This document shows, piece by piece, positions 52,826-61,119 of a stretch of 64,000 nt of DNA. The stretch is from NCBI GenBank assembly GCA_963742925.1, contig CAVUNV010000009.1, positions 186,001 to 250,000 on the forward strand, written 5' to 3'. The notes beneath the pieces are model-generated. The model saw only the letters and a program-made list of their open reading frames with translations. It had not been told where the DNA came from and did no database searches. A program made the position numbers and the translations under genes. The stretch is from PALSA-612 sp963742925. GTDB lineage: Bacteria; Actinomycetota; Thermoleophilia; Gaiellales; Gaiellaceae. How positions within the stretch are numbered: the stretch's first letter is position 1; every line of letters starts with the position of its first letter.

Positions 52826-52831
52826 AGTCTA
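52826..52831 (-). promoter_or_regulatory. -10 hexamer TAGACT overlapping the preceding stop codon
   Basis: On the minus strand TAGACT ends 6 nt before the ATG at 52819. Its TAG is the stop codon of the upstream lipoprotein gene. It may give the SufT-like gene its own leaderless transcript. Confidence 0.45.
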
Positions 52832-53494
52832 GCCTCGGACCTGAAGGGCACGGCTAGCGACGGCGGCGATGACCTTCGACTCGGCCGCCTGAGGGAAGAC
52901 CGATCCGTCCCGCCAGAGGGAGAGGACGACGAAGGCACGCCCGATCTGCATGTAGACGTCGTCCGTGTTCTGAACGCGGGTCTTGCCGCCGTCGCGCCAG
53001 CTCTGGGCGAATCTGCGACCGATCAGCCTGCCGCGCACAGCGGCGACGGCGACGGGCCGCGGCTCGACGCGCACGTGCGCCGCCTCGTGCCCCGCGAGCC
53101 CGTGCCGCGCGATCTGCAGCAGGCAGCGGCGGCGCGTCTCCCCGGTGATTCGGGTGAAGGCGGCGGCCGCCTGCGCGGCGCTCCGGTAGACGTCGACCTC
53201 ACCCAGCACGTAGCCGTGCGCGTCCGAGGCGATGAACGGCTTCGACAGATCGGTGCCCGTGAGCGTCAGGTCGCTGAGGTCGGGCGCGCACCGGCTGCGC
53301 CCTGTCTTCTGCGACCCGTGCGGGCTGTACGAGGCCGGTACGTCGGCCTGCTGCACATCGACGAGCTTCGCGGCATGCTGGTCGGCGCTCGTGATCGATC
53401 GCCGGGCCGAATGTGGATCCGCCGAGCTGCCGCAGGCCGTGACGAGCAGGACGCACGCGACGGCGACGGCCGCGCCGGCGAGGCGTCTGGTCAT
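52829..53494 (-). CDS. Putative lipoprotein
   Basis: 221 residues. Signal with lipobox VTAC (Cys about 21), followed by a low-complexity start of the mature region. Later KAVDV-type helices give way to KPFIASDAHGYVLGEVDVYRS, AAFTRITGETRRRCLLQIARH and AFVVLSLWRDGSVFPQAAES. It resembles actinobacterial surface lipoproteins with a sensor-like fold, but no family is recognised. It starts 4 nt after the 2PGK gene. Confidence 0.7.
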   Translation of the reverse strand: MTRRLAGAAVAVACVLLVTACGSSADPHSARRSITSADQHAAKLVDVQQADVPASYSPHGSQKTGRSRCAPDLSDLTLTGTDLSKPFIASDAHGYVLGEVDVYRSAAQAAAAFTRITGETRRRCLLQIARHGLAGHEAAHVRVEPRPVAVAAVRGRLIGRRFAQSWRDGGKTRVQNTDDVYMQIGRAFVVLSLWRDGSVFPQAAESKVIAAVASRALQVRG

Positions 53495-53498
53495 GCGA

Positions 53499-54392
53499 TC
53501 AGCGGCCCGCGCCGCCGGCGACTCCTTGCCTCGCCTCGACGCTCGAGAGCACGAGATCCATCACCGAGGTGATCGTCCGCTCGATGTTCGTGTTCTCGAT
53601 CACGGGCACCTCGTACCGGTGCGCGCGCTCCACGATCGCGCTCTGGATGAGGCGGATGTCGTCGAGGGCGTCGAGATAGCGCTGCACGGGGCGCAGTCCC
53701 TCGGACGTCGCGTCCCTGATCCAGAAGTGGGCGGCGTGCGCCTCACGGTTCTCGATCTGCAACACGCAGTGGACTGCGAGTGCCCCCTGGATCGGCGGCA
53801 GCAGCCCCGGGACGAGGTGCACGCCCTCGAGGACGATCGACCACCGCTCCGCGAGCGCGCGCTCGATCACGGCGCCCATCCCGACGAGCACGTTCCGGGT
53901 CTGGTCGAGGAAGCCCGAGAGGACGCGAGCCTCGTCCTCCTCCCGCCAGTGGGCGCGACCGGCCTCGAAGCTCGAGTAATGGATGGTCGGCATGAATCCT
54001 TCGGAGAAGAACGCGCGCATCGTGTGGCGGATCACGTCGGTGGAGGTGACGCGGGTGATCCCGAGCCGGTGGGCAACCTCGGTCGCCACGCTCGACTTGC
54101 CGCTTCCCGTGCCGCCGCCGATCATCACGACGATCGGCAGGTCGAGCCGCTGGAACTCCCGGTAGAGGCGGAGCTTGCGGACCGCGGCGGCCCCCTCGTC
54201 CTCGCCGAGCACGGAGCGGGTCAGCTCCTCGAGGTGCTCGAGCTCGAGCGCCGAGTCGCCCTGCGTGGCCAGGTCCTGCTCGACCCGGAGCGCGAGCTCG
54301 TAGGCGCGCGTCGTCGGCAGCCCGACCGCGGTGAGCGCCCGCGTCAGCATGGTCTTCGAGTACGGCGGCTCGATGTGCTGGTAGTCGCTCAT
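53499..54392 (-). CDS. 2-phosphoglycerate kinase
   Basis: 297 residues. An N-terminal ATP-cone-like region (LTRALTAVGLPTTRAYELAL) precedes a P-loop kinase core: MIGGGTGSGKSSVATEVAHRLG with P-loop GGTGSGKS at 93-100, TSTDVIRHTMRAFFSEG and LEGVHLVPGLLP. 2PGK makes 2,3-bisphosphoglycerate from 2-phosphoglycerate for cyclic 2,3-diphosphoglycerate. The neighbouring cDPG synthetase confirms the pathway. Overlaps it by 4 nt (ATGA). Confidence 0.9.
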   Translation of the reverse strand: MSDYQHIEPPYSKTMLTRALTAVGLPTTRAYELALRVEQDLATQGDSALELEHLEELTRSVLGEDEGAAAVRKLRLYREFQRLDLPIVVMIGGGTGSGKSSVATEVAHRLGITRVTSTDVIRHTMRAFFSEGFMPTIHYSSFEAGRAHWREEDEARVLSGFLDQTRNVLVGMGAVIERALAERWSIVLEGVHLVPGLLPPIQGALAVHCVLQIENREAHAAHFWIRDATSEGLRPVQRYLDALDDIRLIQSAIVERAHRYEVPVIENTNIERTITSVMDLVLSSVEARQGVAGGAGR

Positions 54393-55624
54393 GCGACCGC
54401 CGGCTCCTTCACCGCCGCCGCGACGAGCGAGCGGAGCTCGCCCTCGAGATCGGGCTCACCGGGAAGCGGGACCGCCTCGTTGTCGGCGAACACGACCTCG
54501 GCTCCACGGGCGCGGGCCGTATCGGCGACGACGTCGATCCCGGCAGCCTTGATCTCGACGAGATAGACCTCTGCGTCGACCGAGGCGAGCTCCTCGCGCA
54601 GGGCGGCCCGGTCGGCGAGGTTGGCGGACGCGTGGACTACCTCGGCATCCAGGTGGCCGGTCGGCGCCGGGCCGGCCGTGAACACCGCCGTCCGCCGTCC
54701 GGCGAGCGGCTCGAGCGGCCGCAGCCGGAGCTCGCACGCGACGACCGGAACGCGCTTCACGTCGTGGATCCGGCGCCGGATCTCCCCCGCGTCGGCGCCG
54801 GCCATGGTCACGACGACGAGGTCGGAGATCAGGATCCGGTACGCGTTCAGGTAGCCGGTGACGAGGTCGGCTCCCTGCAGCGCCGACGCGACGAGCACCC
54901 GCGCGTCGGCCGCGACCGGCGGCAGGGCCGCGCCGCTGCCGTCGCAGACGATGAGCTCGGGCCGGCGTGCCGCCGCGAGAGCGAGCCCTTCGAGCACGTT
55001 CGAGATCCACGTGCCGCCGGCAAGTCCCCCGCCGCAGCGGCGGCAGCCGACGGTGACGACACCGGCGACGACGGCGGTCTCGAGGTAGTCCGACGCCGCG
55101 TGCGCGCCCGCCCGGGCCCGCGCGATCAGCTCGTCCACGCCCGGCGGCGAGACGATCACCTCCGGCTCCGGCGGCCCACCGCGGCCCATCGAGACGACGA
55201 CCACGTCCCTCGTCTCGGCGGCCAGGCGCGCCAGCTTGCCCGTGACGGCCGTCTTGCCGACGCGCTTGCCCGTGCCGGCGACGGCGATCGAGGGCACGTC
55301 GACCGGGGCGAAGGAGGGCGGCTCCAGCCGGAAGTCGGCGCCGACGTAGGGCAGGCCGAGCGCGAGCGCCCGGCTCGCGAGCCGGAAGCGCTCGGGCGGT
55401 CCGAGCACCGGCTCGTCCGAGAGGTCGACGACGATCTCGGGCAGATAGTCGGCCACCGCGTCCTCCAGGCCGGCCGCGAGCGGGACGCCGTAGCTCTCCC
55501 CTCCTCGCAGCTTCTCCGTCCCACCGGCGAAGATCGCCGCCACGAACTCGAACGGAAGCTCGGCCAGCGCCTGCCTCACCACGTCGGGATAATGCTCGCC
55601 GTCAATAACGGCCAGAGCTCTCAT
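54389..55624 (-). CDS. Cyclic 2,3-diphosphoglycerate synthetase
   Basis: 411 residues. RALAVIDGEHYPDVVRQAL; VAAIFAGGTEKLRGGESYGVPL; EIVVDLSDEPVLGPPERF and the nucleotide-binding IAVAGTGKRVGKTAVTGKLARL at 113-134 are the cDPGS signatures. Later VIVSPPGVDELIARARAGAH and CDGSGAALPPV. Forms the ring anhydride of 2,3-bisphosphoglycerate, a compatible solute known from methanogens. ATGA overlaps with both neighbours show tight coupling of the three genes. Confidence 0.9.
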   Translation of the reverse strand: MRALAVIDGEHYPDVVRQALAELPFEFVAAIFAGGTEKLRGGESYGVPLAAGLEDAVADYLPEIVVDLSDEPVLGPPERFRLASRALALGLPYVGADFRLEPPSFAPVDVPSIAVAGTGKRVGKTAVTGKLARLAAETRDVVVVSMGRGGPPEPEVIVSPPGVDELIARARAGAHAASDYLETAVVAGVVTVGCRRCGGGLAGGTWISNVLEGLALAAARRPELIVCDGSGAALPPVAADARVLVASALQGADLVTGYLNAYRILISDLVVVTMAGADAGEIRRRIHDVKRVPVVACELRLRPLEPLAGRRTAVFTAGPAPTGHLDAEVVHASANLADRAALREELASVDAEVYLVEIKAAGIDVVADTARARGAEVVFADNEAVPLPGEPDLEGELRSLVAAAVKEPAVA

Positions 55625-56424
55625 GTCTGGCCCGCCCCGTCGGAGCCAATGGGTTCGACGTGCTTCTCGTACGCCAGGGTCTCGGTCGAGAAGCGGATGA
55701 TCAGGTCGCGACCGTGGTAGGGATACTGCCGCCAGACCTCGACCTCGCTCCCCTCGACCTGGACGACGTTGTAACAGGGCCTCGTGTTCCCGCGCAGGCG
55801 GAGCGACGAGACGGTGCCGGTGTTGACGATGAACAGGTCCTCGAGCCGCCAGGCGTACGGAACGTGCTTGTGCCCGCAGAGGACGAGGTCGACGCCGGCG
55901 CGCAGGAGGCACTCGATCGCATCGCCCGCGTCGTAGACGACGTTCCGCTCGCGCCCCGTGCCCGGCACCGGCAGCAGGTGGTGATGGAGGACGAAGATCC
56001 TCAGCTTGGCCGGCGGCGCGAACTGCTCCTCGATCCACGGGTAGCGGCCGCGGCCGATCTCGCCGTGGTCGAGGTCGGGCTCGGTCGAGTCGACCGCCAC
56101 CACCGAGACGTCCCCGACGTGGAGCACCGAGCTGCGGGTGCCGAACAGCTCCTCGAAGTGGACGTAGCCGACGTTGCGCGCGTCGTGGTTCCCGGGGACG
56201 ACGACGAGCGACTCGCATTCGATCTTGTCCAGGTAGGACTTGGCCTGCACGTACTCGGGCTTGAAGCCGAACGTCGTCAGGTCGCCGGAGCAGACGACGA
56301 GGTCGGGCTGCATGTCGTTGATCTCGCTGATCGCCCGCTCGAGCAGCGTCGGCACGAAGTGCACACCCCCGCAGTGCAGGTCGGAGATGTGGGCGATCCT
56401 GAACGAGCCGTTCACGCCCGCCAT
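55621..56424 (-). CDS. Calcineurin-like metallophosphoesterase
   Basis: 267 residues from ATG at 56424. Metal motifs: IAHISDLHCGG (D-x-H), VVCSGDLTTFG (GD), VVPGNHDARN (GNHD), FVLHHHLLP and LCGHKHVPYAW (GHxH). Binuclear phosphoesterase; the substrate is unknown. In the same run as the cDPG genes, so it might act on a phosphoglycerate or phosphodiester; that is inference. Starts 10 nt after the M32 peptidase stop. Confidence 0.92.
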   Translation of the reverse strand: MAGVNGSFRIAHISDLHCGGVHFVPTLLERAISEINDMQPDLVVCSGDLTTFGFKPEYVQAKSYLDKIECESLVVVPGNHDARNVGYVHFEELFGTRSSVLHVGDVSVVAVDSTEPDLDHGEIGRGRYPWIEEQFAPPAKLRIFVLHHHLLPVPGTGRERNVVYDAGDAIECLLRAGVDLVLCGHKHVPYAWRLEDLFIVNTGTVSSLRLRGNTRPCYNVVQVEGSEVEVWRQYPYHGRDLIIRFSTETLAYEKHVEPIGSDGAGQT

Positions 56425-56434
56425 GCGGCGCAGT

Positions 56435-57943
56435 CTACGTGGGGAGTTCGTAGATCTGGCCGTACTTGGCCCGCAGGTAGCCGAGCAGCGGCTTCGGATC
56501 GAGCCCGCCGCCGACCGTGCGCTCGAGCAGCTCGCGCGGCAGGTACTTGCGCCCGTGCCGGTGGACGTTCTCGCGCAGCCAGTCGCGCAGCCCACCGAAC
56601 TCGCCGGCGCGCATCTGGTCGTCGAGGTCGGGAAGCTCGCGCCGGACCCGCTCCCAGAGCTGGCCCGAGATCACGTTGCCGAGCGCGTAGGTCGGGAAGT
56701 ATCCGATCGCTCCGTCCGACCAGTGCATGTCCTGGAGGACGCCGTCCGCGACGTCCGGGACGTCGATTCCGAGGTACTGCTCGACCCGCGCGTCCCACGC
56801 CTCGCGCGCATCGGCGGGTGCGAGGAGACCGCTGACGAGCTCCTGCTCGAGCTCGAAGCGCAGGATGATGTGCAGGCTGTACGTGACCTCGTCGGCGCGA
56901 ATGCGGATCAGCGACGGCTGCACGCGGTTGACGGCTCGGTAGACGCCCTCGGCGTCGAGACCGCCGAGCTGCCCGGGAAACGCGTCGCGCGCCATCGGGA
57001 GGAAGCCCTCCCAGAACGGCAGGCTGCGGCCGACCATGTTCTCCCACATGCGGCTCTGGGACTCGTGCACGCCCAGCGAGGCGCCGCGTCCGAGCCCCGT
57101 GCGGTAGAGGTCGCGATCGACCTGGTGCTCGTAGAGCCCGTGGCCGAACTCGTGCATGCAGGCAAAGAGCGACATCAGGTCCTCCGGGCGATGATGCGTC
57201 GTCAGCCGTACGTCCTGCGGGCCGACCCCCATCGCGAAGGGATGCAGGGTCTCGTCGACCCGCCACTCCTCGTCCACGAGCCCGAAAGCGTGCAGGATCC
57301 CGGCCTCGAGCTGCTTCTGCCGTTCGAGCGGGAAGTCTCCCGTGAGCGCCGAGTCGTCGACGGCGTCCGAGCGCTCGGCGATCTCGGCCACGAGCGGCAC
57401 GAGCCCGTCCCGGAGCTCGGCGAACACGGCGCGCACCTCGGCCGTCTTCATGCCGGGCTCGTAGTCGTCGAGCAGCGCGTCGTAGGGTTCGTCGACCGGC
57501 TGGAAGCACTCGATGTAGCGCTTCTTGAGCTCGATCGCCTGCTCGAGGTACGGAAGGAAGAGCTCGAAGCTCGACGTCCGCCGCGCCTCGCGCCAGACCG
57601 GCTCCGCGAGTGCGCCCGCCCGCGCCATCTCCGCCCGCAGCTCGAGCGGCACGCGGCACGCCTTCTCGTAGTCGCGGCGCGTCACCCTGATCAGGCTCGC
57701 CTCGAGCGAGTCGTAGTCGAGCGACTCCTCGTACGGGCGCAGCTCCTCGAGCAGCCCACCGATCTCGTCCGCCGTGAAGCGCTCGAACGCGAGACGGGTC
57801 AGCGTCGAGAGCTGATCCGCGCGGGCGGCCGCTCCCGCCGCCGGCATCATGGTCCGCTGGTCCCAGGCGAGGACACCGGCTGCAGCGACGATGTCCTGCA
57901 CCTCGCCGAGCAGCTCGGCGAGTTTCTCGTACGAGGTCACCAT
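56435..57943 (-). CDS. M32-family carboxypeptidase (thermostable carboxypeptidase 1-like)
   Basis: 502 residues, the family length. Zinc motif HEFGH at 264-268, and VHESQSRMWENMVGRS downstream with the Glu ligand; LTTHHRPEDLMSLFACM before it. Releases C-terminal amino acids in the cytoplasm. First gene of the minus-strand run M32, phosphoesterase, cDPGS, 2PGK, lipoprotein, SufT; a TAGGAT lies 9 nt before its ATG. Confidence 0.95.
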   Translation of the reverse strand: MVTSYEKLAELLGEVQDIVAAAGVLAWDQRTMMPAAGAAARADQLSTLTRLAFERFTADEIGGLLEELRPYEESLDYDSLEASLIRVTRRDYEKACRVPLELRAEMARAGALAEPVWREARRTSSFELFLPYLEQAIELKKRYIECFQPVDEPYDALLDDYEPGMKTAEVRAVFAELRDGLVPLVAEIAERSDAVDDSALTGDFPLERQKQLEAGILHAFGLVDEEWRVDETLHPFAMGVGPQDVRLTTHHRPEDLMSLFACMHEFGHGLYEHQVDRDLYRTGLGRGASLGVHESQSRMWENMVGRSLPFWEGFLPMARDAFPGQLGGLDAEGVYRAVNRVQPSLIRIRADEVTYSLHIILRFELEQELVSGLLAPADAREAWDARVEQYLGIDVPDVADGVLQDMHWSDGAIGYFPTYALGNVISGQLWERVRRELPDLDDQMRAGEFGGLRDWLRENVHRHGRKYLPRELLERTVGGGLDPKPLLGYLRAKYGQIYELPT

Positions 57944-58001
57944 CCGCCCATGATCCTACTGGGCGCAGATCACCCGCAGCGGCCGCGTCCGAGGCCGCTG
58001 C

Positions 58002-58007
58002 TAGCCT
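58002..58007 (+). promoter_or_regulatory. -10 hexamer TAGCCT, leaderless arrangement
   Basis: TAGCCT ends 7 nt before the GTG at 58015. Confidence 0.5.
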
Positions 58008-58014
58008 TGCTCCA

Positions 58015-58383
58015 GTGCCTTTGGAAAACCCGGATTTCCGGGCGTATTGCGGGTTGCAGCCGCCGCAGTTCCAGAACGAGGCAGAGCTCGAGTGCGCCAA
58101 GATCCTCGACTACTACGCGATCCCGTGGGAGTACGAGCCGCGGACGTTCGTCCTCGAGCAGGATGAGAAGGGGCGGACAACCGAGGCGTTCTCGCCCGAT
58201 TTCTACCTCCCCGAGCAGGACCTGTATCTCGAGGTGACGGTGATGAAGCAGTCGCTCGTCACCCGCAAGAACCGGAAGCTCCGCAAGCTCCGAGAGCGCT
58301 ACCCGGACGTGAACGTGAAGCTCTTCTACAAACGCGACATCGAGCGCCTGGCCCGGCGATACAGACTCGACCTCGCCTCCTAG
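58015..58383 (+). CDS. Restriction-endonuclease-like (PD-(D/E)xK fold) small protein
   Basis: 122 residues from GTG. NEAELECAKILDYYAIPWEYEPRT is the helix-plus-strand start of many PD-(D/E)xK folds; AFSPDFYLPEQDLYLEVTVMKQ supplies the PD and E-x-x positions, with Thr where the catalytic Lys is usual, so activity is doubtful. LRKLRERYPDVNVKLFYKRD closes the fold. It precedes hpt by 20 nt. Target unknown; some such proteins are structure-specific nucleases, others lost catalysis. Confidence 0.75.
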   Translation: MPLENPDFRAYCGLQPPQFQNEAELECAKILDYYAIPWEYEPRTFVLEQDEKGRTTEAFSPDFYLPEQDLYLEVTVMKQSLVTRKNRKLRKLRERYPDVNVKLFYKRDIERLARRYRLDLAS

Positions 58384-58403
58384 CCGCGGCAGCGGACGCG
58401 CCC

Positions 58404-58958
58404 GTGCCGTCTCTTGCCGACGCGCGGATCGGCGAGGTCTACCTGTCGGCCGGCGAGATCGCGGCGCGCGTCGCACAACTCGGCGAGCAGATCGGCTCGG
58501 ACTATGCGGGCCGCGAGCCGGTCCTGATCGGGTGTCTCAAGTCGAGCTTCATCTTTCTCGCCGACCTCTCGCGCGCGCTGCCGATCGTCCACCGGGTCGA
58601 CTTCGTCGAGCTGGCGGGGTACGGCGGCCGCGGCACGGGCGGCTCGAGCGCGATCCGGTTGCTCAAGGATCTCGACCTCGACGTCGTCGGCCAGGACATC
58701 CTGCTCGTCGAGGACGTGGTCGACACGGGCCTGACCCTGCACACGCTGACGAGGACGCTCGGTCTCCGCGAGCCGCAGTCGATCGCAGCCGTTACATTGC
58801 TCGACCGCCCCTACCGACGGCTGGTCGACGACCTGCCGGTTCGCTACGTCGGGTTCACCGTGCCGGACGAGTTCTTCGTCGGGTACGGCTTCGACCTCGA
58901 CGAGCGCTACCGCAACTTGCCCGACCTCCACCTCGCAGGCGACGGCACCGGCGGCTAG
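58404..58958 (+). CDS. hpt: Hypoxanthine phosphoribosyltransferase
   Basis: 184 residues. PRPP-binding motif ILLVEDVVDTGLTLHTLTR, the flexible loop region FVELAGYGGRGTGGSS and LDRPYRRLVDDLPVRYVGF plus FVGYGFDLDERYRNLPDL, the HPRT C-terminal block. Converts hypoxanthine or guanine to nucleotide. Cytoplasmic salvage enzyme; it is co-directional with a PD-(D/E)xK-like gene. Confidence 0.94.
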   Translation: MPSLADARIGEVYLSAGEIAARVAQLGEQIGSDYAGREPVLIGCLKSSFIFLADLSRALPIVHRVDFVELAGYGGRGTGGSSAIRLLKDLDLDVVGQDILLVEDVVDTGLTLHTLTRTLGLREPQSIAAVTLLDRPYRRLVDDLPVRYVGFTVPDEFFVGYGFDLDERYRNLPDLHLAGDGTGG

Positions 58959-58985
58959 TCGGGTCCGGAAGGACCGACGGACAAG

Positions 58986-59003
58986 ATTTAGAGTCGTCTA
59001 AAT
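58986..59003. promoter_or_regulatory. MntR/DtxR-type palindromic operator before mntH
   Basis: ATTTAGA-GTCG-TCTAAAT: seven-base perfect arms around a 4-bp centre. It covers the -35 side of the mntH promoter (-10 at 59009). Metal regulators of the DtxR/MntR family bind palindromes of this size and AT-rich type. Its place right before a Mn transporter supports a manganese-responsive repressor site. Confidence 0.7.
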
Positions 59004-59008
59004 TGCGC

Positions 59009-59014
59009 TAGACT
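59009..59014 (+). promoter_or_regulatory. -10 hexamer TAGACT for mntH
   Basis: TAGACT ends 8 nt before ATG 59023; the palindrome at 58986-59003 overlaps its -35 zone. Confidence 0.55.
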
Positions 59015-59022
59015 CGGTTTCG

Positions 59023-60305
59023 ATGATGGCCACACGTGAGGAGGTGTTGCCGCGCGCTCCGGGCGCCGGCGAGCGCGTCCTCCGCGGCCACAGTCACCGG
59101 CTCCGCGTATGGCCTTTCCTCGGGCCTGCCTTCATCGCGTGTGTCGCGTACATCGATCCCGGCAACTTCGCGACCAACATCGCCGCCGGCTCGAAGTTCG
59201 GGTACGCGCTGCTCTGGGTGATCGTCGCCGCGAACCTGATGGCGATGCTGATCCAGATGCTCTCGGCGAAGCTCGGCATCGCGACCGGGCGCAACCTGCC
59301 GGAGGTCTGCCGCGAGGAGTTCTCCCACCGGACGACGATCGGCCTCTGGCTGCAGGCGGAGGCGATCGCGATGGCGACCGACCTGGCCGAGTTCCTCGGC
59401 GCGGCGATCGGCTTCCACCTGCTGCTCGGCATCGGCCTGTTCCCGGCCGCCGTGCTCACCGGCATCGCCGCCTTCCTGATCCTCTGGCTGCAACGATTCG
59501 GCTTCCGCCCGCTCGAAGCCGTGATCGCGGTGATGGTGGTCCTGATCGGCGTCTGCTACCTGGCCGAGCTCTACTACGCGCACCCGCCGTTCGGGCTCGC
59601 CGCCCGGCACGCCGTCACGCCCGAGTTCTCGAACAACGAGGCGCTCCTGCTCGCGGTCGGCATCATCGGCGCGACGGTGATGCCGCACGTCATCTATCTG
59701 CACTCGGCGCTCATGCAGAACCGCATCGTCCCCGATTCGGACGAGGAGGCGAAGCGGCTGATGCGGTACACGCGAATCGACGTCGTCATCGCGATGACGA
59801 TCGCCGGCCTGATCAACATGGCGATGCTGATCATGGCCGCGAGCGTCTTCTACAAGAGCGGTCTCCTCCACGTCGACACGCTCGAGACGGCGCACCGGAC
59901 GCTGCAGCCGATCCTCGGCGGCGCCTCGGGCACGCTGTTCGCGCTGGCGCTGGTCGGGTCCGGGCTGTCGAGCTCGGCGGTCGGCACCCTGTCCGGCCAG
60001 GTCGTCATGCAGGGCTTCGTCCGGCGCCGGATTCCCATCTGGGTCCGGCGCTCCATCACGATGCTGCCCTGCGTTCGTCGTGATCGCTCTGGGGCTCAAC
60101 CCGACGCGGACACTCGTGCTGAGCCAGGTCGTGCTCTCGTTCGGCATCCCGTTCGCGCTCGATCCCGCTCGTCGTGTTCACGAGCCGGAAGCGGCTGATG
60201 GGCGGGCTCGCCAACGGCAGAGCGACGATCGTTGCGGCCGCGGTCGTCTCGATCGTGATCATCTCGCTGAACGTCTTCCTGCTCGCCCAGGTCTTCGGTC
60301 TTTAG
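59023..60305 (+). CDS. mntH: NRAMP-type Mn2+ transporter (two one-base frame breaks)
   Basis: Helices with FLGPAFIACVAYIDPGNFATN (DPGN motif at 45-48), QMLSAKLGIATGRNLPEV, MATDLAEFLGAAIGF, GIIGATVMPHVIYLHSAL (MPH motif), all characteristic of NRAMP metal/proton symporters. Near the C-terminus two bases must be removed: T60070 gives LPAFVVIALGLNPTRTLV, and G60161 gives FALIPLVVFTSRKRLMGG. The frame then ends at 60305. Repaired length is 426 residues. The operator upstream fits Mn control. Confidence 0.88.
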
Positions 60306-60352
60306 CACGGAGGAATAGCCGGCCCCCCGAAGGGCCGCGCGGCGCGGCGCTC

Positions 60353-60358
60353 TATACT
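60353..60358 (+). promoter_or_regulatory. -10 hexamer TATACT, leaderless arrangement
   Basis: TATACT ends 7 nt before the ATG at 60366. Confidence 0.5.
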
Positions 60359-60365
60359 TCGGTGC

Positions 60366-61115
60366 ATGGACGGGTACCCGGCGTCAGCGTGGGGCGACCG
60401 GGTGGCCGACGTCTACGACGAGTGGCTCGAGACCATGGTGGATGTCGAGACGGAGAGTGCCGTCGACCTCCTCGCCGAGCTCGCCGGCCGCGGGCCGGTT
60501 CTCGAGCTCGCGATCGGCACGGGCCGAATCGGGCTGCCGCTCTCCGAGCGAGGTCTCGAGGTGCACGGCATCGAACTATCGGAGGCGATGGTCGCGAAGT
60601 TGCGCGCCCGCCCGGGCGGCGAGCGGATTCCGGTCACGGTCGGCAACTTCGCCGACGTGGGCGTCGACGGCCTCTACAGCCTGATCTTCATCGCCATGAA
60701 CACGATCTTCGTCCTGCACACACAGGAGGAGCAGATCCGCTGCTTCGAGAATGTCGCCGCTCACCTCGACGACGGCGGCCACTTCGTGATCGAGACGCAC
60801 GTCGCGGACATGAGCCACTACGAGCGCGGGCAGGCGGTCACCGTGTTCTCGGCAGAGCCGGACCGCGTGATGCTCGGCTTCTACAAGCGTGACGCCGCCA
60901 CGCAGCGGGTCGACCTCGTTGAGGTCTGGATCGACGAGGACGGGATCCGTCTCTTCCCGATGCGCGAACGGCCGGTCCCACCCAGCGAGCTCGACCTGAT
61001 TGCGCGTCTCGCCGGCCTCCGTCTTCGCGACCGGTGGGGCGGCTGGCGGCGCGAGCCTTTCACCGCCTCGAGCACAAATCACGTCTCGGTCTACGAGCGC
61101 GATCCTGCGCGGTGA
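60366..61115 (+). CDS. Class I SAM-dependent methyltransferase
   Basis: 249 residues. SAM-binding motif GPVLELAIGTGRIGLPLSERG, then GIELSEAMVAKLRARP and VTVGNFADVGVDG; GGHFVIETHVADM follows at motif IV/V. The substrate is not known. It ends 4 nt before the amidohydrolase gene and may be co-transcribed with it. Confidence 0.88.
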   Translation: MDGYPASAWGDRVADVYDEWLETMVDVETESAVDLLAELAGRGPVLELAIGTGRIGLPLSERGLEVHGIELSEAMVAKLRARPGGERIPVTVGNFADVGVDGLYSLIFIAMNTIFVLHTQEEQIRCFENVAAHLDDGGHFVIETHVADMSHYERGQAVTVFSAEPDRVMLGFYKRDAATQRVDLVEVWIDEDGIRLFPMRERPVPPSELDLIARLAGLRLRDRWGGWRREPFTASSTNHVSVYERDPAR

Positions 61116-61119
61116 GCAG

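Noticed and set aside
3806..60305. Interpretation of the broken genes as pseudogenes or programmed frameshifts
   Set aside because: Both halves are intact and nearly all breaks are a single inserted base without slippery-site pattern; sequence error is simpler.
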